DNA of 64,000 nt from Pseudophaeobacter arcticus DSM 23566 (GCF_000473205.1 NZ_KI421507.1:4151470-4215469); one strand, 5' to 3'; numbered from the stretch's first letter, positions 29,939 to 40,377 are shown. The notes: a model not told the origin generated them from the sequence alone. Numbers and translations: made by a program.

Positions 29939-30649
29939 TTATTCCGGCTGTGTTGCCCCTGTGATCAGGTCCACAATCCGGGTGGCAATTGCATCGCTTC
30001 CCTTGACCGAGGGGTGGATCATATCAAAGGCGTGGTAGCTGCGATCCCCATGCGGCACCAGATCGGCCAGAGACAGGAAATAGACGCCGTCGTCACGGGC
30101 CGCCATCCGGGCTGCGCGCCGATCCAGCTCTTCGCCTTCGTCCTTGCAGTATTCAATGGGAGAGCCGAGTCCGGGGCTGCGCAGATAGCCGGTGTAGATC
30201 ACCTTTGCCCCCTTGTTGCGCAACCGGGTCACAAGGTCAGGAATTGCGCCGCTGCTGCCATCCCCGGAGGCCAGCCGGTCCATCTTGCGCCGACATGCGG
30301 TGCAGCCACAGCCCAGCCACAGATCATTGCCGCCGCCATTCAGCACCACCCAGTCCCAATCGCCTGCACCCTTGGGCATTTGTTTGGGAATACTCAATCC
30401 GGCTGCCCCACTGACGGGCAGGCGATAGATCATTCGTGCCGCAGAAACCGAGCGATCCGTGACCTCGACCTGCAGACGTTTCTCCATCACGTCTGAGACC
30501 GCGCGCTGGGACGTGCCATTCCAGGCCATCAGCGAATCGCCCATCACCAGAACCCCGCTTTTGGGGTTCTGGGGCGCGCGCTCACCACAGCCGGAAAGGG
30601 CAAGCATGGCACAGAAAATATAGAATAACCGAGACAGAAATTGAGGCAT
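29939..30649 (-). CDS. SGNH/GDSL-hydrolase-like lipoprotein
   Basis: 236 residues from ATG 30649. Signal peptide with lipobox (FYIFCAMLALSGC), so membrane-anchored. SGNH blocks: block I VLVMGDSLMAWN, glycine GAAGLSIP, block III NGGGNDLW, and block V DMIHPSVKG with the catalytic Asp/His. Unusually, block III is followed by LGCGCTACRRKMDRL, a cysteine cluster. Probably an esterase acting in the periplasm; substrate unknown. Confidence 0.8.
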   Translation of the reverse strand: MPQFLSRLFYIFCAMLALSGCGERAPQNPKSGVLVMGDSLMAWNGTSQRAVSDVMEKRLQVEVTDRSVSAARMIYRLPVSGAAGLSIPKQMPKGAGDWDWVVLNGGGNDLWLGCGCTACRRKMDRLASGDGSSGAIPDLVTRLRNKGAKVIYTGYLRSPGLGSPIEYCKDEGEELDRRAARMAARDDGVYFLSLADLVPHGDRSYHAFDMIHPSVKGSDAIATRIVDLITGATQPE

Positions 30650-30805
30650 GGGCACGGGGCTCACTTGGGTTGGAACTGAGGTTCTGAATGCAATCGCACC
30701 GGGTGTCGTTAACCAATAAAAAGCATCAAGGCAGAGGGTAAGGCAAAGCCGGGGCATTTTGGGGGCAGCAGGCCTGATGTGGAGATCGCGTCGAAGAGGC
30801 GCCAG

Positions 30806-30840
30806 GAACAAAAATGCCCGACCAATGGCCGGGCATTTTC
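30806..30840 (-). terminator. Rho-independent terminator of mcd
   Basis: Stem AAAATGCCCG/CGGGCATTTT (30811-30820, 30830-30839); on the minus strand it continues into a T-run. It lies about 20 bases after the mcd stop. Confidence 0.85.
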
Positions 30841-30861
30841 AGGGGTCTTGCAGCAAAGGGG

Positions 30862-32547
30862 TCAGGCCAGCAGGCGGCGCGCAATGACCTGTGCCTGAAT
30901 TTCCGCAGCCCCTTCAAAGATATTCAGGATCCGTGCATCACAGAGCACCCGGCTGATTTTATACTCCAGCGCAAAACCATTGCCGCCATGGATCTGCAGG
31001 CCGTTGTCGGCGGCGGCCCAGGCAACACGGGCGCCCAGCAGTTTTGCCATGCCGGCTTCCAGATCGCAGCGATGGCCGTGATCCTTTTCCCAGGCGGAAA
31101 AATAGGTCAGCTGACGCGCGACCATGATCTCGACCGCCATCATCGCCAGCTTGCCAGAGACGCGGGGGAAGTTGATCAGGCTCTTGCCGAACTGTTTGCG
31201 GTCCTGGGCGTATTGCATGGCGATATCCAGCGCCGACTGGGCCACGCCGATGGCGCGGGCCGCCGTCTGGATCCGGGCGCTCTCAAAGGTCTCCATCAGC
31301 TGTTTAAAGCCCTTGCCTTCGACACCGCCCAGCAGGTTTGCCTGTTTCACGGCAAATCCGTCAAAGGCCAGTTCGTATTCTTTCATGCCGCGATAGCCCA
31401 GAACTTCGATCTCGCCGCCAGTCATGCCGGGGGTGGGGAAGGGCTCCGCATCGGTGCCGGGGGTTTTTTCCGCCAGGAACATCGACAGGCCTCGGTGATC
31501 GGTGGTGTCGGGGTCGGTGCGCGCCAGCAGGGTCATCACATGGGTGCGGGCCGCATGGGTGATCCAGGTCTTGTTGCCGGTGACCTCATAGTCGCCCGCC
31601 GCGTTTTTCACCGCACGGGTGCGCAACGAGCCAAGGTCGGAACCGGTGTTTGGCTCGGTGAAAACAGCCGTCGGCAGGATCTCGGCGCTGGCGATCTTGG
31701 GCAGCCACTGCTCTTTCTGCTCATCCGTGCCACCACAAAGGATCAGCTCAGCAGCGATTTCCGAGCGGGTGGCAAGAGAGCCCACACCGATGTAGCCACG
31801 CGACAGCTCTTCGGAGACCACAACCATCGAGGCCTTGGAGAGGCCAAAGCCGCCAAATTCTTCCGGGATGGTCAGGCCAAAGACGCCCATCTCGGCCAGC
31901 TCTTCGATGACCTCCATCGGGATCAGCTCATCCTTCAGGTGCCAGTCGTGGGCGTGGGGCTCGACCTTGTCCGAGGCATAGCGGCGGAACTGATCGCGGA
32001 TCATTTCCAGCTCTTCTTCCAGACCCGAGGCGCCAAACATGGTGGCCCCGGCCTGCTCTTGCATCATTTCGGCCAGACGGCTGCGTGCGGCCTGGGTATT
32101 GCCAGCCTCGGTGAGGGTCACAACAGCCTCGGTGCGCAGTGCGGTCCAGGCCTCCTGACCAAGGCCAAGATCCTGAAGGCGCAGAATTTCACCCTGGTTC
32201 ATCTGGATGCCGCCCTGAACCTGCGCCAGATATTCGCCAAAGGCGATCTGGTGGATCAGCTGTTCCATCTCGCCAAAGGCGCCATCGCTTTGCAGTTTGT
32301 CGGCCCAGTGCTGCATCTGGCGCAGCGAGTAGACATAGGTGGCAAGCCAGGACAGCCCGTGCGCGGCGGTCTGGTTTTCTTCGATCAGCTGGCCCGAAAC
32401 ACGGCCCTCTTGGGTGACCAGATTGCGCACCGCAGTCCGGGCGGCCTCCAGGGTCGCTTCGAGGGGAGCAATTGCTGCGCCGGTGAGTGTCAGCAGATCG
32501 GGGAGCACAATCGGTTTCATTTGCAGGTCCTGTCCGTCATGAGCCAT
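30862..32547 (-). CDS. mcd: (2S)-methylsuccinyl-CoA dehydrogenase
   Basis: 561 residues. The C-terminal 390 residues are a typical acyl-CoA dehydrogenase (FGLTIPEEFGGFGLS, AVFTEPNTGSDLGSLRTRAV, DRKQFGKSLINFPRVSGKLA, QIHGGNGFALEYKISRVLCDARILNIFEGAAEIQ). An extra N-terminal domain of about 170 residues (GRVSGQLIEENQTAAHGLSWLATYVYSLRQM) matches what is known of Mcd of the ethylmalonyl-CoA pathway in Rhodobacter. The enzyme oxidises methylsuccinyl-CoA to mesaconyl-C1-CoA and donates electrons to ETF. Alternative: another long acyl-CoA dehydrogenase. Confidence 0.8.
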   Translation of the reverse strand: MAHDGQDLQMKPIVLPDLLTLTGAAIAPLEATLEAARTAVRNLVTQEGRVSGQLIEENQTAAHGLSWLATYVYSLRQMQHWADKLQSDGAFGEMEQLIHQIAFGEYLAQVQGGIQMNQGEILRLQDLGLGQEAWTALRTEAVVTLTEAGNTQAARSRLAEMMQEQAGATMFGASGLEEELEMIRDQFRRYASDKVEPHAHDWHLKDELIPMEVIEELAEMGVFGLTIPEEFGGFGLSKASMVVVSEELSRGYIGVGSLATRSEIAAELILCGGTDEQKEQWLPKIASAEILPTAVFTEPNTGSDLGSLRTRAVKNAAGDYEVTGNKTWITHAARTHVMTLLARTDPDTTDHRGLSMFLAEKTPGTDAEPFPTPGMTGGEIEVLGYRGMKEYELAFDGFAVKQANLLGGVEGKGFKQLMETFESARIQTAARAIGVAQSALDIAMQYAQDRKQFGKSLINFPRVSGKLAMMAVEIMVARQLTYFSAWEKDHGHRCDLEAGMAKLLGARVAWAAADNGLQIHGGNGFALEYKISRVLCDARILNIFEGAAEIQAQVIARRLLA

Positions 32548-32707
32548 TGAATCACGTCCTTCTTTGGTCGCTAAGGTGGTAAATCACTTTGCAGGTGCAG
32601 CGCAACAAAAATACGCCGCACTGCGGCAAAATGATAAAAAGTTGCGTGACGGAAATTTACGCTGCACCGTGGTTCTCTCTGCGCCAATGGGATGATAGGG
32701 CAGGGGC

Positions 32708-33475
32708 ATGGACCAGTTTTTCTCGCTTCTCTCTGCCACTGATTTGGCCTTTGCCTTTGCTATTGCCCTGCTTGCAGGCACGGTAAAGGGCATGGTGGGT
32801 TTTGCCCTGCCGATGATTCTGGTCTCGGGGTTGAGCCTGTTTATCGCACCCGAGCTGGCGCTGGCGGGGCTGATCCTGCCAACCCTGGTGACCAACTGGA
32901 TGCAGGCGTTGCGACAGGGGGGCGGGGCGGCCTTTGCCTCGCTGCAACGGTTTCGCCTGTTCCTGCTGGCCGGGCTGGTCTTTTTGCTGCTCAGCGCCCA
33001 GATGGTACGGGTGCTGCCACAGCAGGTGATGTTCCTGGCCATTGGTGCGCCGGTGACCCTGTTTGTATTATTGCAGCTGTTGGGGGTGCCCCTGACCCTG
33101 GCCAAGCCGACACCACGGGTTGAGGTCATGGTTGGCGCCTTTGCCGGGTTGATCGGCGGTGTTTCCGGCGTCTGGGGGCCACCCACGGTGGCCTATCTGA
33201 CGGCGCTGGGAACCGAAAAAAGCGAACAGATCCGGGTGCAGGGGGTGATCTACGGCATGGGCGCCTTTGCCCTGTTGTTTGCCCATATGGGGTCGGGTGT
33301 GATGCGCATCGAGACCCTGCCGTTTTCGATCCTGCTGATTGTCCCGGCAGTGCTGGGCATGTGGATTGGCGGCATGTTGCATGACCGCATTGATCAAAGA
33401 GTTTTTAAGCAAGCCACGTTAATTGTTCTGCTTCTGGCCGGGCTCAATCTGTTGCGTCGCGGGTTGATGTTGTAG
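32708..33475 (+). CDS. TauE/SafE family anion exporter-like protein
   Basis: 255 residues, about seven to eight hydrophobic segments in two repeats. N-terminus contains IALLAGTVKGMVGFALPMILVSGLSLFIAPELALAGLILPTLVTN; second half contains FAGLIGGVSGVWGPPTVAYLTALGTEKSEQIRVQGVIYGMG. These motifs are typical of TauE, proposed to export sulfite, sulfoacetate or related anions. Substrate not assignable. Confidence 0.87.
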   Translation: MDQFFSLLSATDLAFAFAIALLAGTVKGMVGFALPMILVSGLSLFIAPELALAGLILPTLVTNWMQALRQGGGAAFASLQRFRLFLLAGLVFLLLSAQMVRVLPQQVMFLAIGAPVTLFVLLQLLGVPLTLAKPTPRVEVMVGAFAGLIGGVSGVWGPPTVAYLTALGTEKSEQIRVQGVIYGMGAFALLFAHMGSGVMRIETLPFSILLIVPAVLGMWIGGMLHDRIDQRVFKQATLIVLLLAGLNLLRRGLML

Positions 33476-33540
33476 GCTGGCCGTGTTGGCCGACAGGCCG
33501 GTCTGGCAGGCAGGGGTAACCAAGGAACACTAAAAGCGCA

Positions 33541-34437
33541 ATGCAGCGGATGAATGCAGAACGACTGGCTTCGGGCACAATCCTGATTGCCGTGTTGGTG
33601 CTGGGCCTGAAACTGGTGGCCTGGTGGCTGACGGATTCGGTGGCACTGCTGTCGGACGCGCTGGAGTCGTTTGTCAATGTTGGCGGTGCGGTGATGGCCT
33701 GGATGGCGGTGCACTACGCCAAAAAGCCCGCAGATGTCGGCCATCCCTTTGGCCACTATAAGGCCGAGTATTTCTCGGCTGTTCTCGAAGGTATCATGAT
33801 CATCATCGCAGCGCTGCTGATTGTTCAGCAGTCGGTGCAGGCGCTCGGCAATCTAAGCGAGACGGCAGAGTGGGGCCGCGCCGGGCTGCTGGTCAACGGG
33901 GCTGCCCTGGTGTTGAACCTGCTTTGGGCGCGGCTGCTGATCACCCGGGGCGGGGCGCTCAACTCTCCGGCGCTGATCGCCGGCGGGCGCCACCTGATGA
34001 GCGATGTCTGGACCTCGGTTGGGGTTTTATTCGGGCTGGTGCTGGCGATGGTGACCGGATGGGCCATATTAGACCCGCTTTTGGCGCTCTTGGTGGCGGT
34101 AAATATCCTGCGCGAAGGCTACGGCGTTGTTGCCTCCTCGGTGAATGGGTTGATGGATTCCGCCGCCCCCGAGGAAGAGCGGGCCCGGATCGAAGAGGTG
34201 TTGCATCACGCGGCTGCGGGGGCTTTGCAGGTGCATGGGCTGAAAACCCGCCGTGCCGGTGTCGCCCTGTTTGTCGAATGCCACATGGTGGTGGAGGGCA
34301 CGATGACGGTGCAGGCCTCTCACACGATCTGTGACCGCATCGAAGAGCGCATCCAGACCAGCTTTCCAGAGGCGCAGGTCACCATTCACGTGGAACCCGA
34401 ACATAAGCTGGAACCATCGGGCATCGCCCCGGTGTAG
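33541..34437 (+). CDS. Cation diffusion facilitator (FieF-like)
   Basis: 298 residues; ATG 33541 (ATG 33550 possible). Six membrane helices and a cytoplasmic C-terminal domain. Metal sites: DSVALLSDALES in helix 2 (DxxxD type), HPFGHYKAEY between helices 2 and 3, and GGRHLMSDVWTSVGVLFG in helix 5 (HxxxD). Exports divalent metals such as Fe(II) or Zn(II) by proton antiport. The C-terminal domain (HHAAAGALQVHGLKTRRAG...VTIHVEPEH) is intact. Confidence 0.9.
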   Translation: MQRMNAERLASGTILIAVLVLGLKLVAWWLTDSVALLSDALESFVNVGGAVMAWMAVHYAKKPADVGHPFGHYKAEYFSAVLEGIMIIIAALLIVQQSVQALGNLSETAEWGRAGLLVNGAALVLNLLWARLLITRGGALNSPALIAGGRHLMSDVWTSVGVLFGLVLAMVTGWAILDPLLALLVAVNILREGYGVVASSVNGLMDSAAPEEERARIEEVLHHAAAGALQVHGLKTRRAGVALFVECHMVVEGTMTVQASHTICDRIEERIQTSFPEAQVTIHVEPEHKLEPSGIAPV

Positions 34438-34521
34438 GGCGGCCTGTGAAGCGTTTGCATTTTGCCGCGCGCTCCCGTTTAACCGCCCCATAGAGAGTGG
34501 CAGTCACGGGAGTTGGGCGCG

Positions 34522-35886
34522 ATGGCGATGGAATGGGACAGGTTGTTGAATGCGGGGCGTCTGTGCCGCCCGGAGTATACCGAGGACCCTGGCCGTCCGG
34601 CCTATGTGCAGGACTATGATCGCATCCTGTTCTCAGAGCCTTTTCGTCGGTTGGCGCAAAAGACCCAGGTGCATCCGCTCTATGAGCATGACCATGTGCA
34701 CCACCGGATGATCCACTCGCTGGAGACAGCCAGTGCCGGGCGCTCGCTAGGTGTGCTGGCGGGGCAGGCGATGCTGGAGCAGGGCCATATCACCGAGGCG
34801 CAGCGCGAGGTGATTGCCGGCACGGTTCAGGCGGCCTGTCTGGTGCATGACATCGGCAATCCGCCCTTTGGTCATTCCGGCGAGGACAGCATTGGCCAGT
34901 GGTTTGCGACGCAGTTTCAGACGGGGAACGGCGTTGCCAGAGCGGTGCCAGCGGCCCGGCAGGCGGAGTTTGAGGCCTTTGAGGGCAATGCCCAGGGCTT
35001 TCGCATCGCGGCGGCCCTGGAAATGGCGCGGCGCGACGGCGGCATGCGCCTGTCCTATGCGACCCTTGCGGCATTTATGAAATACCCCTGCACCGCCGAG
35101 GCACAGAAACTGGCGCGGCAGGGCAGCAACGGGAGCTATGTGGGGCTCAAGAAATTTGGTGTCTTTGGGTCAGAGGCGGCATTGTTTGCCGAGGTGGCCG
35201 AGGCAACAGGGCTGCGCAGTGACGGCGCCGGGCCGGGCAAATACTGGCGGCGCCACCCGCTGGCCTTCCTTGTCGAAGCGGCGGATGACATCTGCTATCG
35301 GATCCTGGATCTGGAAGACGCCGCCACGGTGGGCGATCTCGGCACCGGCCAGGTCATCGACTGTCTGGAAATGATTGCAGGTAAGCCGAACCGGGCGGAT
35401 GACGCGGCGATGACAGCGCGCGAAATTGTGGCGATGCGCCGGGCCAGCGCCATCCATCAGGCGATCATAGCTGCGGTTGCCGCCTTTATGGACAATTACG
35501 ATGCCATTATGGCTGGTGAGTTCAACGAAGGTCTGATGGAGGTCTCCTCAAAGGCGGAGGCCTTTGACCAGATGAAAGAGATTTCAAACGCACGGATCTT
35601 TACGGCGCGGCGCAAGACCGAGCTGGAGATTGCCGGGCGTCAGGTGATCTTTGCGGTGCTGGAGCATTTTCACGGGCTTTATGGCGATCTGCGCGCCTGT
35701 GATTGGGATGTGGAGAGGTTTCTGGCCGACCATGGGTATTGGGCCAAATTGGTGCGGGCGGTAGATCTGGACCTGCGCGGCATTACGGACGAATATTCGG
35801 CGATGCATAGCCTGGCGGATTTTGTCTCCGGCATGACCGACCGCTATGCGGTGAAGGTGCGGGACATGGTGGCAGGGCGGATCTGA
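34522..35886 (+). CDS. dgt: dGTP triphosphohydrolase-like protein
   Basis: 454 residues from ATG 34522, with GGGAG nine bases upstream. HD-domain enzyme: YEHDHVHHRMIHSLETASAGRSLG and CLVHDIGNPPFGHSGEDSI supply the metal-binding histidines and aspartates. N-terminal PAYVQDYDRILFSEPFRRLAQKTQVHPL is typical of dGTPases, which hydrolyse dGTP to deoxyguanosine and triphosphate. Full length. Confidence 0.93.
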   Translation: MAMEWDRLLNAGRLCRPEYTEDPGRPAYVQDYDRILFSEPFRRLAQKTQVHPLYEHDHVHHRMIHSLETASAGRSLGVLAGQAMLEQGHITEAQREVIAGTVQAACLVHDIGNPPFGHSGEDSIGQWFATQFQTGNGVARAVPAARQAEFEAFEGNAQGFRIAAALEMARRDGGMRLSYATLAAFMKYPCTAEAQKLARQGSNGSYVGLKKFGVFGSEAALFAEVAEATGLRSDGAGPGKYWRRHPLAFLVEAADDICYRILDLEDAATVGDLGTGQVIDCLEMIAGKPNRADDAAMTAREIVAMRRASAIHQAIIAAVAAFMDNYDAIMAGEFNEGLMEVSSKAEAFDQMKEISNARIFTARRKTELEIAGRQVIFAVLEHFHGLYGDLRACDWDVERFLADHGYWAKLVRAVDLDLRGITDEYSAMHSLADFVSGMTDRYAVKVRDMVAGRI

Positions 35887-35916
35887 AACCGCCTCCAAAT
35901 CAGAGTATTCAGACCC

Positions 35917-35946
35917 AAAAAAACCCGGCCAGTGGCCGGGTTTTCC
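35917..35946. terminator. Bidirectional terminator between dgt and pckA
   Basis: Stem AAAACCCGGCC/GGCCGGGTTTT (35920-35930, 35934-35944), loop AGT, with an A-run before and a T-run at the end of the stem. Confidence 0.9.
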
Positions 35947-35968
35947 ATTTCTGCGGTGACACCGGGCC

Positions 35969-37567
35969 TTAGCTGATCGCGGCGGCTTTTACGTCTTCGT
36001 CGATAAAGGGCAGATACTGCTCGAAGTTGTTGGCGAACATTTCAACCAGTTTGGCGGCCTGTTTGTCATAGGCGGCCTGATCGTCCCAGGTGCGGCGCGG
36101 GTCCAGCAGGACTTCGGCAACGCCGGGCACCGAAACAGGTACGTCAAAGCCAAAGTTGCTGTCTTTGCGGAACTCGACCTCGGCCAGGCTGCCTTCGAGT
36201 GCGGCCGTCAGCAGCCCGCGTGTGGCGCGGATCGGCATCCGCGAGCCAACGCCGTAGGCGCCACCGGTCCAACCGGTGTTGACCAACCAGCAGGTTGCCC
36301 CATGCTGGGCGATCTTTTCACGCAGCAGGTTTCCGTAGACTTCGGGGCGGCGTGGCATGAACGGCGCGCCAAAGCAGGTGGAGAAGGTGGGCTCGGGTTC
36401 GGTCACGCCGCGCTCGGTGCCCGCCACCTTGGAGGTGAAACCAGACAGGAAGTGGTACATCGCCTGCGCCGGGGTCAGACGCGCAATGGGAGGCAGCACG
36501 CCAAAGGCATCACAGGTCAGCATGATGATGTTCTTGGGGTGGCCGCCAATCGCGGTTTCCGAGGCGTTGGAGATATAGTGCAGCGGATAGGCGCAGCGCA
36601 TGTTTGCCGTCAGGCTGTCGTCTTCAAAATCGAGCTCTTTGGTCTCTTCGTCAAAGACCATGTTTTCGACCACGGTGCCAAACTTGGTGGTGGTGGCGTA
36701 GATCTCGGGCTCGGCTTCGGGGTTGAGGTTGATGGTCTTGGCGTAGCAGCCGCCTTCAAAGTTGAAGGTGCCATTGTCTGCCCAGCCATGTTCATCATCG
36801 CCGATCAGCACCCGGTCAGGGTCAGCGGACAGGGTGGTCTTGCCGGTGCCGGACAGGCCAAAGAACACGGCGGTGTCGACCGGGTTGCCCTTGGCGTGGT
36901 TGGCCGAGCAATGCATCGGCATGATGCCTTTTTCAGGCAACAGGTAGTTCAGCAGGCTAAAGACGGATTTTTTGTTCTCACCGGCATATTCGGTGCCGCC
37001 GACCAGGATGATCTTGCGATCAAAGTTCATCGCAATGACGGTTTCGGTGCGGCAATCGTGACGCTTGGGGTCAGCCTGGAAGCTGGGGCAGTTGATGACG
37101 GTGAAGTCAGCAACAAAATCGTCCAGATCTTCGCGCGCGGGGCGCCGCAGCATGGTGCGGTTGAACAGCCCGTGCCAGGCGAGTTCGCTGATCATGCGCA
37201 CATTGATCGAATGCTTGGGGTCGGCGCCGCCAACCAGATCCTGCACGTGGTAGTCGCCACCCTTCATGTGTTCCAGCATATCGTCATAGAGATTGTCAAA
37301 GCCTTCAGGCGACATCTCGGCGTTGTTTTCCCACCAGATGGTGTCTTTGACGCTGTCGGTTTTGACGACGTGCTTATCCTTGGGGGAACGACCGGTGAAC
37401 TTGCCGGTGGTCACCAGGAAGGCGCCGCCGTTGCCCAGAGTGCCTTCTTTGCCCAGCACCGCTGCTTCGACCAGTGCAGGCTCCATGAGGTTGTAATGGA
37501 CATTGCCCAGACCCTCGATACCTTGATCCTCGAGGCGGAAATTCGGGTTAACCCGTCCAGATGCCAT
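35969..37567 (-). CDS. pckA: Phosphoenolpyruvate carboxykinase (ATP)
   Basis: 532 residues; converts oxaloacetate to PEP, the entry to gluconeogenesis. Kinase-1a P-loop [16 protein letters not shown], kinase-2 motif LIGDDEHGW, and the substrate-binding [10 protein letters not shown] and CSANHAKG segments are present. GGAGAGAG precedes ATG 37567. Divergent from chvI; in several alphaproteobacteria pckA responds to the ChvI/ChvG system, which fits this position. Confidence 0.96.
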   Translation of the reverse strand: MASGRVNPNFRLEDQGIEGLGNVHYNLMEPALVEAAVLGKEGTLGNGGAFLVTTGKFTGRSPKDKHVVKTDSVKDTIWWENNAEMSPEGFDNLYDDMLEHMKGGDYHVQDLVGGADPKHSINVRMISELAWHGLFNRTMLRRPAREDLDDFVADFTVINCPSFQADPKRHDCRTETVIAMNFDRKIILVGGTEYAGENKKSVFSLLNYLLPEKGIMPMHCSANHAKGNPVDTAVFFGLSGTGKTTLSADPDRVLIGDDEHGWADNGTFNFEGGCYAKTINLNPEAEPEIYATTTKFGTVVENMVFDEETKELDFEDDSLTANMRCAYPLHYISNASETAIGGHPKNIIMLTCDAFGVLPPIARLTPAQAMYHFLSGFTSKVAGTERGVTEPEPTFSTCFGAPFMPRRPEVYGNLLREKIAQHGATCWLVNTGWTGGAYGVGSRMPIRATRGLLTAALEGSLAEVEFRKDSNFGFDVPVSVPGVAEVLLDPRRTWDDQAAYDKQAAKLVEMFANNFEQYLPFIDEDVKAAAIS

Positions 37568-37923
37568 GTGTTCTCTCTCCTGTGGCGGTTGTCATCAACC
37601 GCATGCATTTAAAGCCGCGCCCCAAAGGCAGATCGGGGCAGAAGTGCCGGTAGCGACACCGGTTAGGCTGCTCATAACATGACGTTTCCATGACTGAACA
37701 GGACGGTTTGGCGCAGTTAGCGCCATCACAGCGGAGTTTAGCGCAACCATCTGCCGCGATGGTGGATCGCTGTTCACTGTTCAGCGGATGATAAGACATT
37801 TTTGCCCTAATTGTGGCCAAAGAGAGGCCTGATTCGCCAATGGGGATTGATTCGCCACGCAAGACGGGCGATGAAAGGTTAAAAATAATGACAATATAAT
37901 GAGCAGATTTAGGGGCAGATCCG
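37568..37923. other. Divergent regulatory region pckA / chvI
   Basis: 356 bases without a gene. It must hold the pckA promoter (leftward) and the chvI promoter (rightward); the 90 bases before chvI are AT-rich. Short direct repeats CTGTTCACTGTTCAG occur near 37771-37785. I cannot assign a ChvI site from sequence alone. Confidence 0.5.
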
Positions 37924-38628
37924 ATGTCGAAGATTGCTTTGGTGGATGATGACCGCAACATTTTGACTTCCGTGGCGATGACACTGGAAGCCGAAGGGTT
38001 TGAGGTGGAAACCTATAATGATGGGCAGGCCGCGCTGGATGCCTTTAACAAGGTGCTGCCGGATATGGCCGTGCTGGACATCAAGATGCCGCGCATGGAC
38101 GGCATGGATTTGTTGCAGCGCCTGCGTCAGAAAACCCAGATGCCGGTGATCTTCCTCACCTCCAAAGATGATGAGATCGACGAGGTCCTGGGCCTGCGCA
38201 TGGGGGCAGATGACTACGTCAAAAAGCCCTTCTCGCAGCGTCTGCTGGTCGAGCGCATTCGCGCCCTGTTGCGCCGCCAAGAGGCGCTGAACAGTGATGA
38301 GGCCGGAACCGAGGCCCCAGAGACAAAAGTGATGGACCGTGGCAATCTGCGGATGGATCCACTGCGCCACGCGGTCAGCTGGAAGGGCAAGGACGTGTCG
38401 CTGACGGTGACCGAATTCCTGCTGCTGCAGGCTCTGGCGCAGCGCCCCGGCTTTGTCAAAAGCCGCGACCAGCTGATGGATGTGGCCTATGATGATCAGG
38501 TCTATGTGGATGACCGGACAATCGACAGCCATATCAAGCGGCTGCGTAAGAAGATGCGGACAGCTGATGGCGATTTTGCTGCGATCGAGACCCTCTACGG
38601 GATCGGGTATCGCTATAATGAAGAATAA
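37924..38628 (+). CDS. chvI: ChvI-type response regulator
   Basis: 234 residues. Receiver domain with acidic pair DDD at residues 8-10, phosphoacceptor Asp52 in [13 protein letters not shown] and Lys in YVKKPFS; OmpR-type winged helix from about residue 135 ([54 protein letters not shown]). Followed 33 bases later by its kinase gene. The ChvG/ChvI pair controls envelope, acid and carbon responses in alphaproteobacteria. Confidence 0.93.
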   Translation: MSKIALVDDDRNILTSVAMTLEAEGFEVETYNDGQAALDAFNKVLPDMAVLDIKMPRMDGMDLLQRLRQKTQMPVIFLTSKDDEIDEVLGLRMGADDYVKKPFSQRLLVERIRALLRRQEALNSDEAGTEAPETKVMDRGNLRMDPLRHAVSWKGKDVSLTVTEFLLLQALAQRPGFVKSRDQLMDVAYDDQVYVDDRTIDSHIKRLRKKMRTADGDFAAIETLYGIGYRYNEE

Positions 38629-38661
38629 GACCTGCAGTCTTTCCCAGGGAGGCGTGCAATA

Positions 38662-40377
38662 ATGCGTGACACTGGCATGACACCAAGACGGCAAGATGGA
38701 GATGTGGTTCTGGGCGACGACTGGATCGCACCGGATCAGACTGTTGCTGCCGAAATGCAGGTGAAACGGGCGCGCCGCGGGTTTTTCTCTTTGAAAGGCT
38801 CACCTCTGACGCGCAAGATCATCACCTTCAACCTGATTGCCCTGATTATTCTGGTCGCCGGCATTCTCTACCTGAACTCCTCGCGGCAAAGTCTGGTAAA
38901 ACAGCGGGCCGGGGCTCTGGTGGCCGAAGTGTCGTTGCTGGCCGATGTTTTTGAGGCGGTATTGCCCTCCTCGGGGGCGGTCAGCCTGACAACGGGCGAT
39001 GGCATTGACCCGGTGCAGGTGCTTGATGGCGTGGCCCTGCGCGGCGGGGTCGAGGCCTTTGTCTTTGACACCTCGGGGGTGCTGGTGGCGCAGGTGACCG
39101 GGGTCAACCGGCCTGACGCGTTGAATGCGTTGAACGAGGGCGCCAAGAGCCGCACGTTGATTTCCGACGGGTTGTCGACGCTCTGGACGACGTTGGGCGG
39201 GGTGTTCCAATCCCAAACTGCCGACGAGGGCCACATCAAGCCGCTGCAGGAACAGTTGCAGGCCTTGGTGCAGCATTCCTTGACCGAAGGCGCCAAGATC
39301 GAAGTGGTCGGGGACACCAGCGGCGGAACGGTTTTATCTGCGGTGGCGCCGATTCTCAGCAATGGCACGGCCATCGGGGTTGTGGCGCTTGCCTCGCCTT
39401 CCGGTGAGATCGACGCCCTGGTGCGCGGCGAACGGGAACGGGTGTTGCAGATCTTTATCATTGCCCTGCTGGTCTCTGTCGGGCTGAGCCTGGTATTGGC
39501 CTCGACCATTGCCAATCCACTAGCGGATCTGGCCGAGGCCGCCGAGCTGGGGCGCGAGCGGGATTCCCGCAAGGCACAATCGGGGCGTATTCGCATCCCA
39601 GACCTGTCGGCGCGCCCGGATGAGATCGGCCGGTTGAGCCGGGCCCTGCGTGGCATGGTCAAGGCGCTGTATAGCCGGATCGACAGCAACGAACAGTTTG
39701 CCGCCGATGTGGCGCATGAAATCAAGAACCCTCTGGCCAGTCTGCAATCCGCCGTCGGCACCCTGCGGATGGTCAAACGCGACGACCAGCGCGAAAAGCT
39801 GCTGGAGGTCATCGAACATGATGTGCGCCGTCTGGACCGGCTGGTGAGCGATATCTCCAATGCCTCGCGTCTGGATGCTGAACTGGTGAAAGAGGAAGAG
39901 GACGAATTTGATCTCCTGCAAATGCTGACCAATCTCAACCAGTACCTTGGCGAAGACGCGCGGGCCAAGCAGATCGACTATATCACCGATCTGCCGCAGC
40001 GCCCGGTGATGATCCAGGGGTTGGAGGCGAGGCTGGCACAGGTCTTTGTCAATCTGATCACCAATGCGATTTCCTTTTGCGAAGAAGGCGATGCAATCCG
40101 CGTCTGGGCGCGCCGACGGGACAACCGGGTGCTGGTCGTGGTCGAAGACACCGGCCCGGGCATTCCGGAACAAGCGCTGGCAAAGATTTTCAAGCGGTTC
40201 TACTCGCAACGCCCGGATGAGCATTTTGGCAATAACTCCGGCCTTGGGCTGGCGATTTCCAAACAGATTGTCGAAGCCCATGGCGGTGTGGTCTGGGCCG
40301 AAAACATTCGCCCCACCGAGGCCGATGTCACCTCTGAACCCCTGGGCGCACGATTTGTTGTTGGCCTGCCTGTCTGA
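38662..40377 (+). CDS. chvG: ChvG-type sensor histidine kinase
   Basis: 571 residues. First membrane helix about residues 53-72 (IITFNLIALIILVAGILYL), a periplasmic domain, second helix about 255-280 (IFIIALLVSVGLSLVLASTIA), a HAMP linker, the HisKA helix NEQFAADVAHEIKNPLASLQSAVGTLRMV with His352, and an ATPase (VNLITNAISFCEEG, DTGPGIPE, GLGLAISKQIVEAHGG). Partner of ChvI. Extra N-terminal 50 residues are cytoplasmic. Confidence 0.93.
   Translation: MRDTGMTPRRQDGDVVLGDDWIAPDQTVAAEMQVKRARRGFFSLKGSPLTRKIITFNLIALIILVAGILYLNSSRQSLVKQRAGALVAEVSLLADVFEAVLPSSGAVSLTTGDGIDPVQVLDGVALRGGVEAFVFDTSGVLVAQVTGVNRPDALNALNEGAKSRTLISDGLSTLWTTLGGVFQSQTADEGHIKPLQEQLQALVQHSLTEGAKIEVVGDTSGGTVLSAVAPILSNGTAIGVVALASPSGEIDALVRGERERVLQIFIIALLVSVGLSLVLASTIANPLADLAEAAELGRERDSRKAQSGRIRIPDLSARPDEIGRLSRALRGMVKALYSRIDSNEQFAADVAHEIKNPLASLQSAVGTLRMVKRDDQREKLLEVIEHDVRRLDRLVSDISNASRLDAELVKEEEDEFDLLQMLTNLNQYLGEDARAKQIDYITDLPQRPVMIQGLEARLAQVFVNLITNAISFCEEGDAIRVWARRRDNRVLVVVEDTGPGIPEQALAKIFKRFYSQRPDEHFGNNSGLGLAISKQIVEAHGGVVWAENIRPTEADVTSEPLGARFVVGLPV

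Noticed and set aside
30814..32550. 578-codon forward frame opposite mcd
   Set aside because: Exact antisense of a well-supported acyl-CoA dehydrogenase; composition is a mirror of its codon bias and no family is recognisable.
36302..37612. 436-codon forward frame opposite pckA
   Set aside because: Antisense shadow of a strongly conserved gene.
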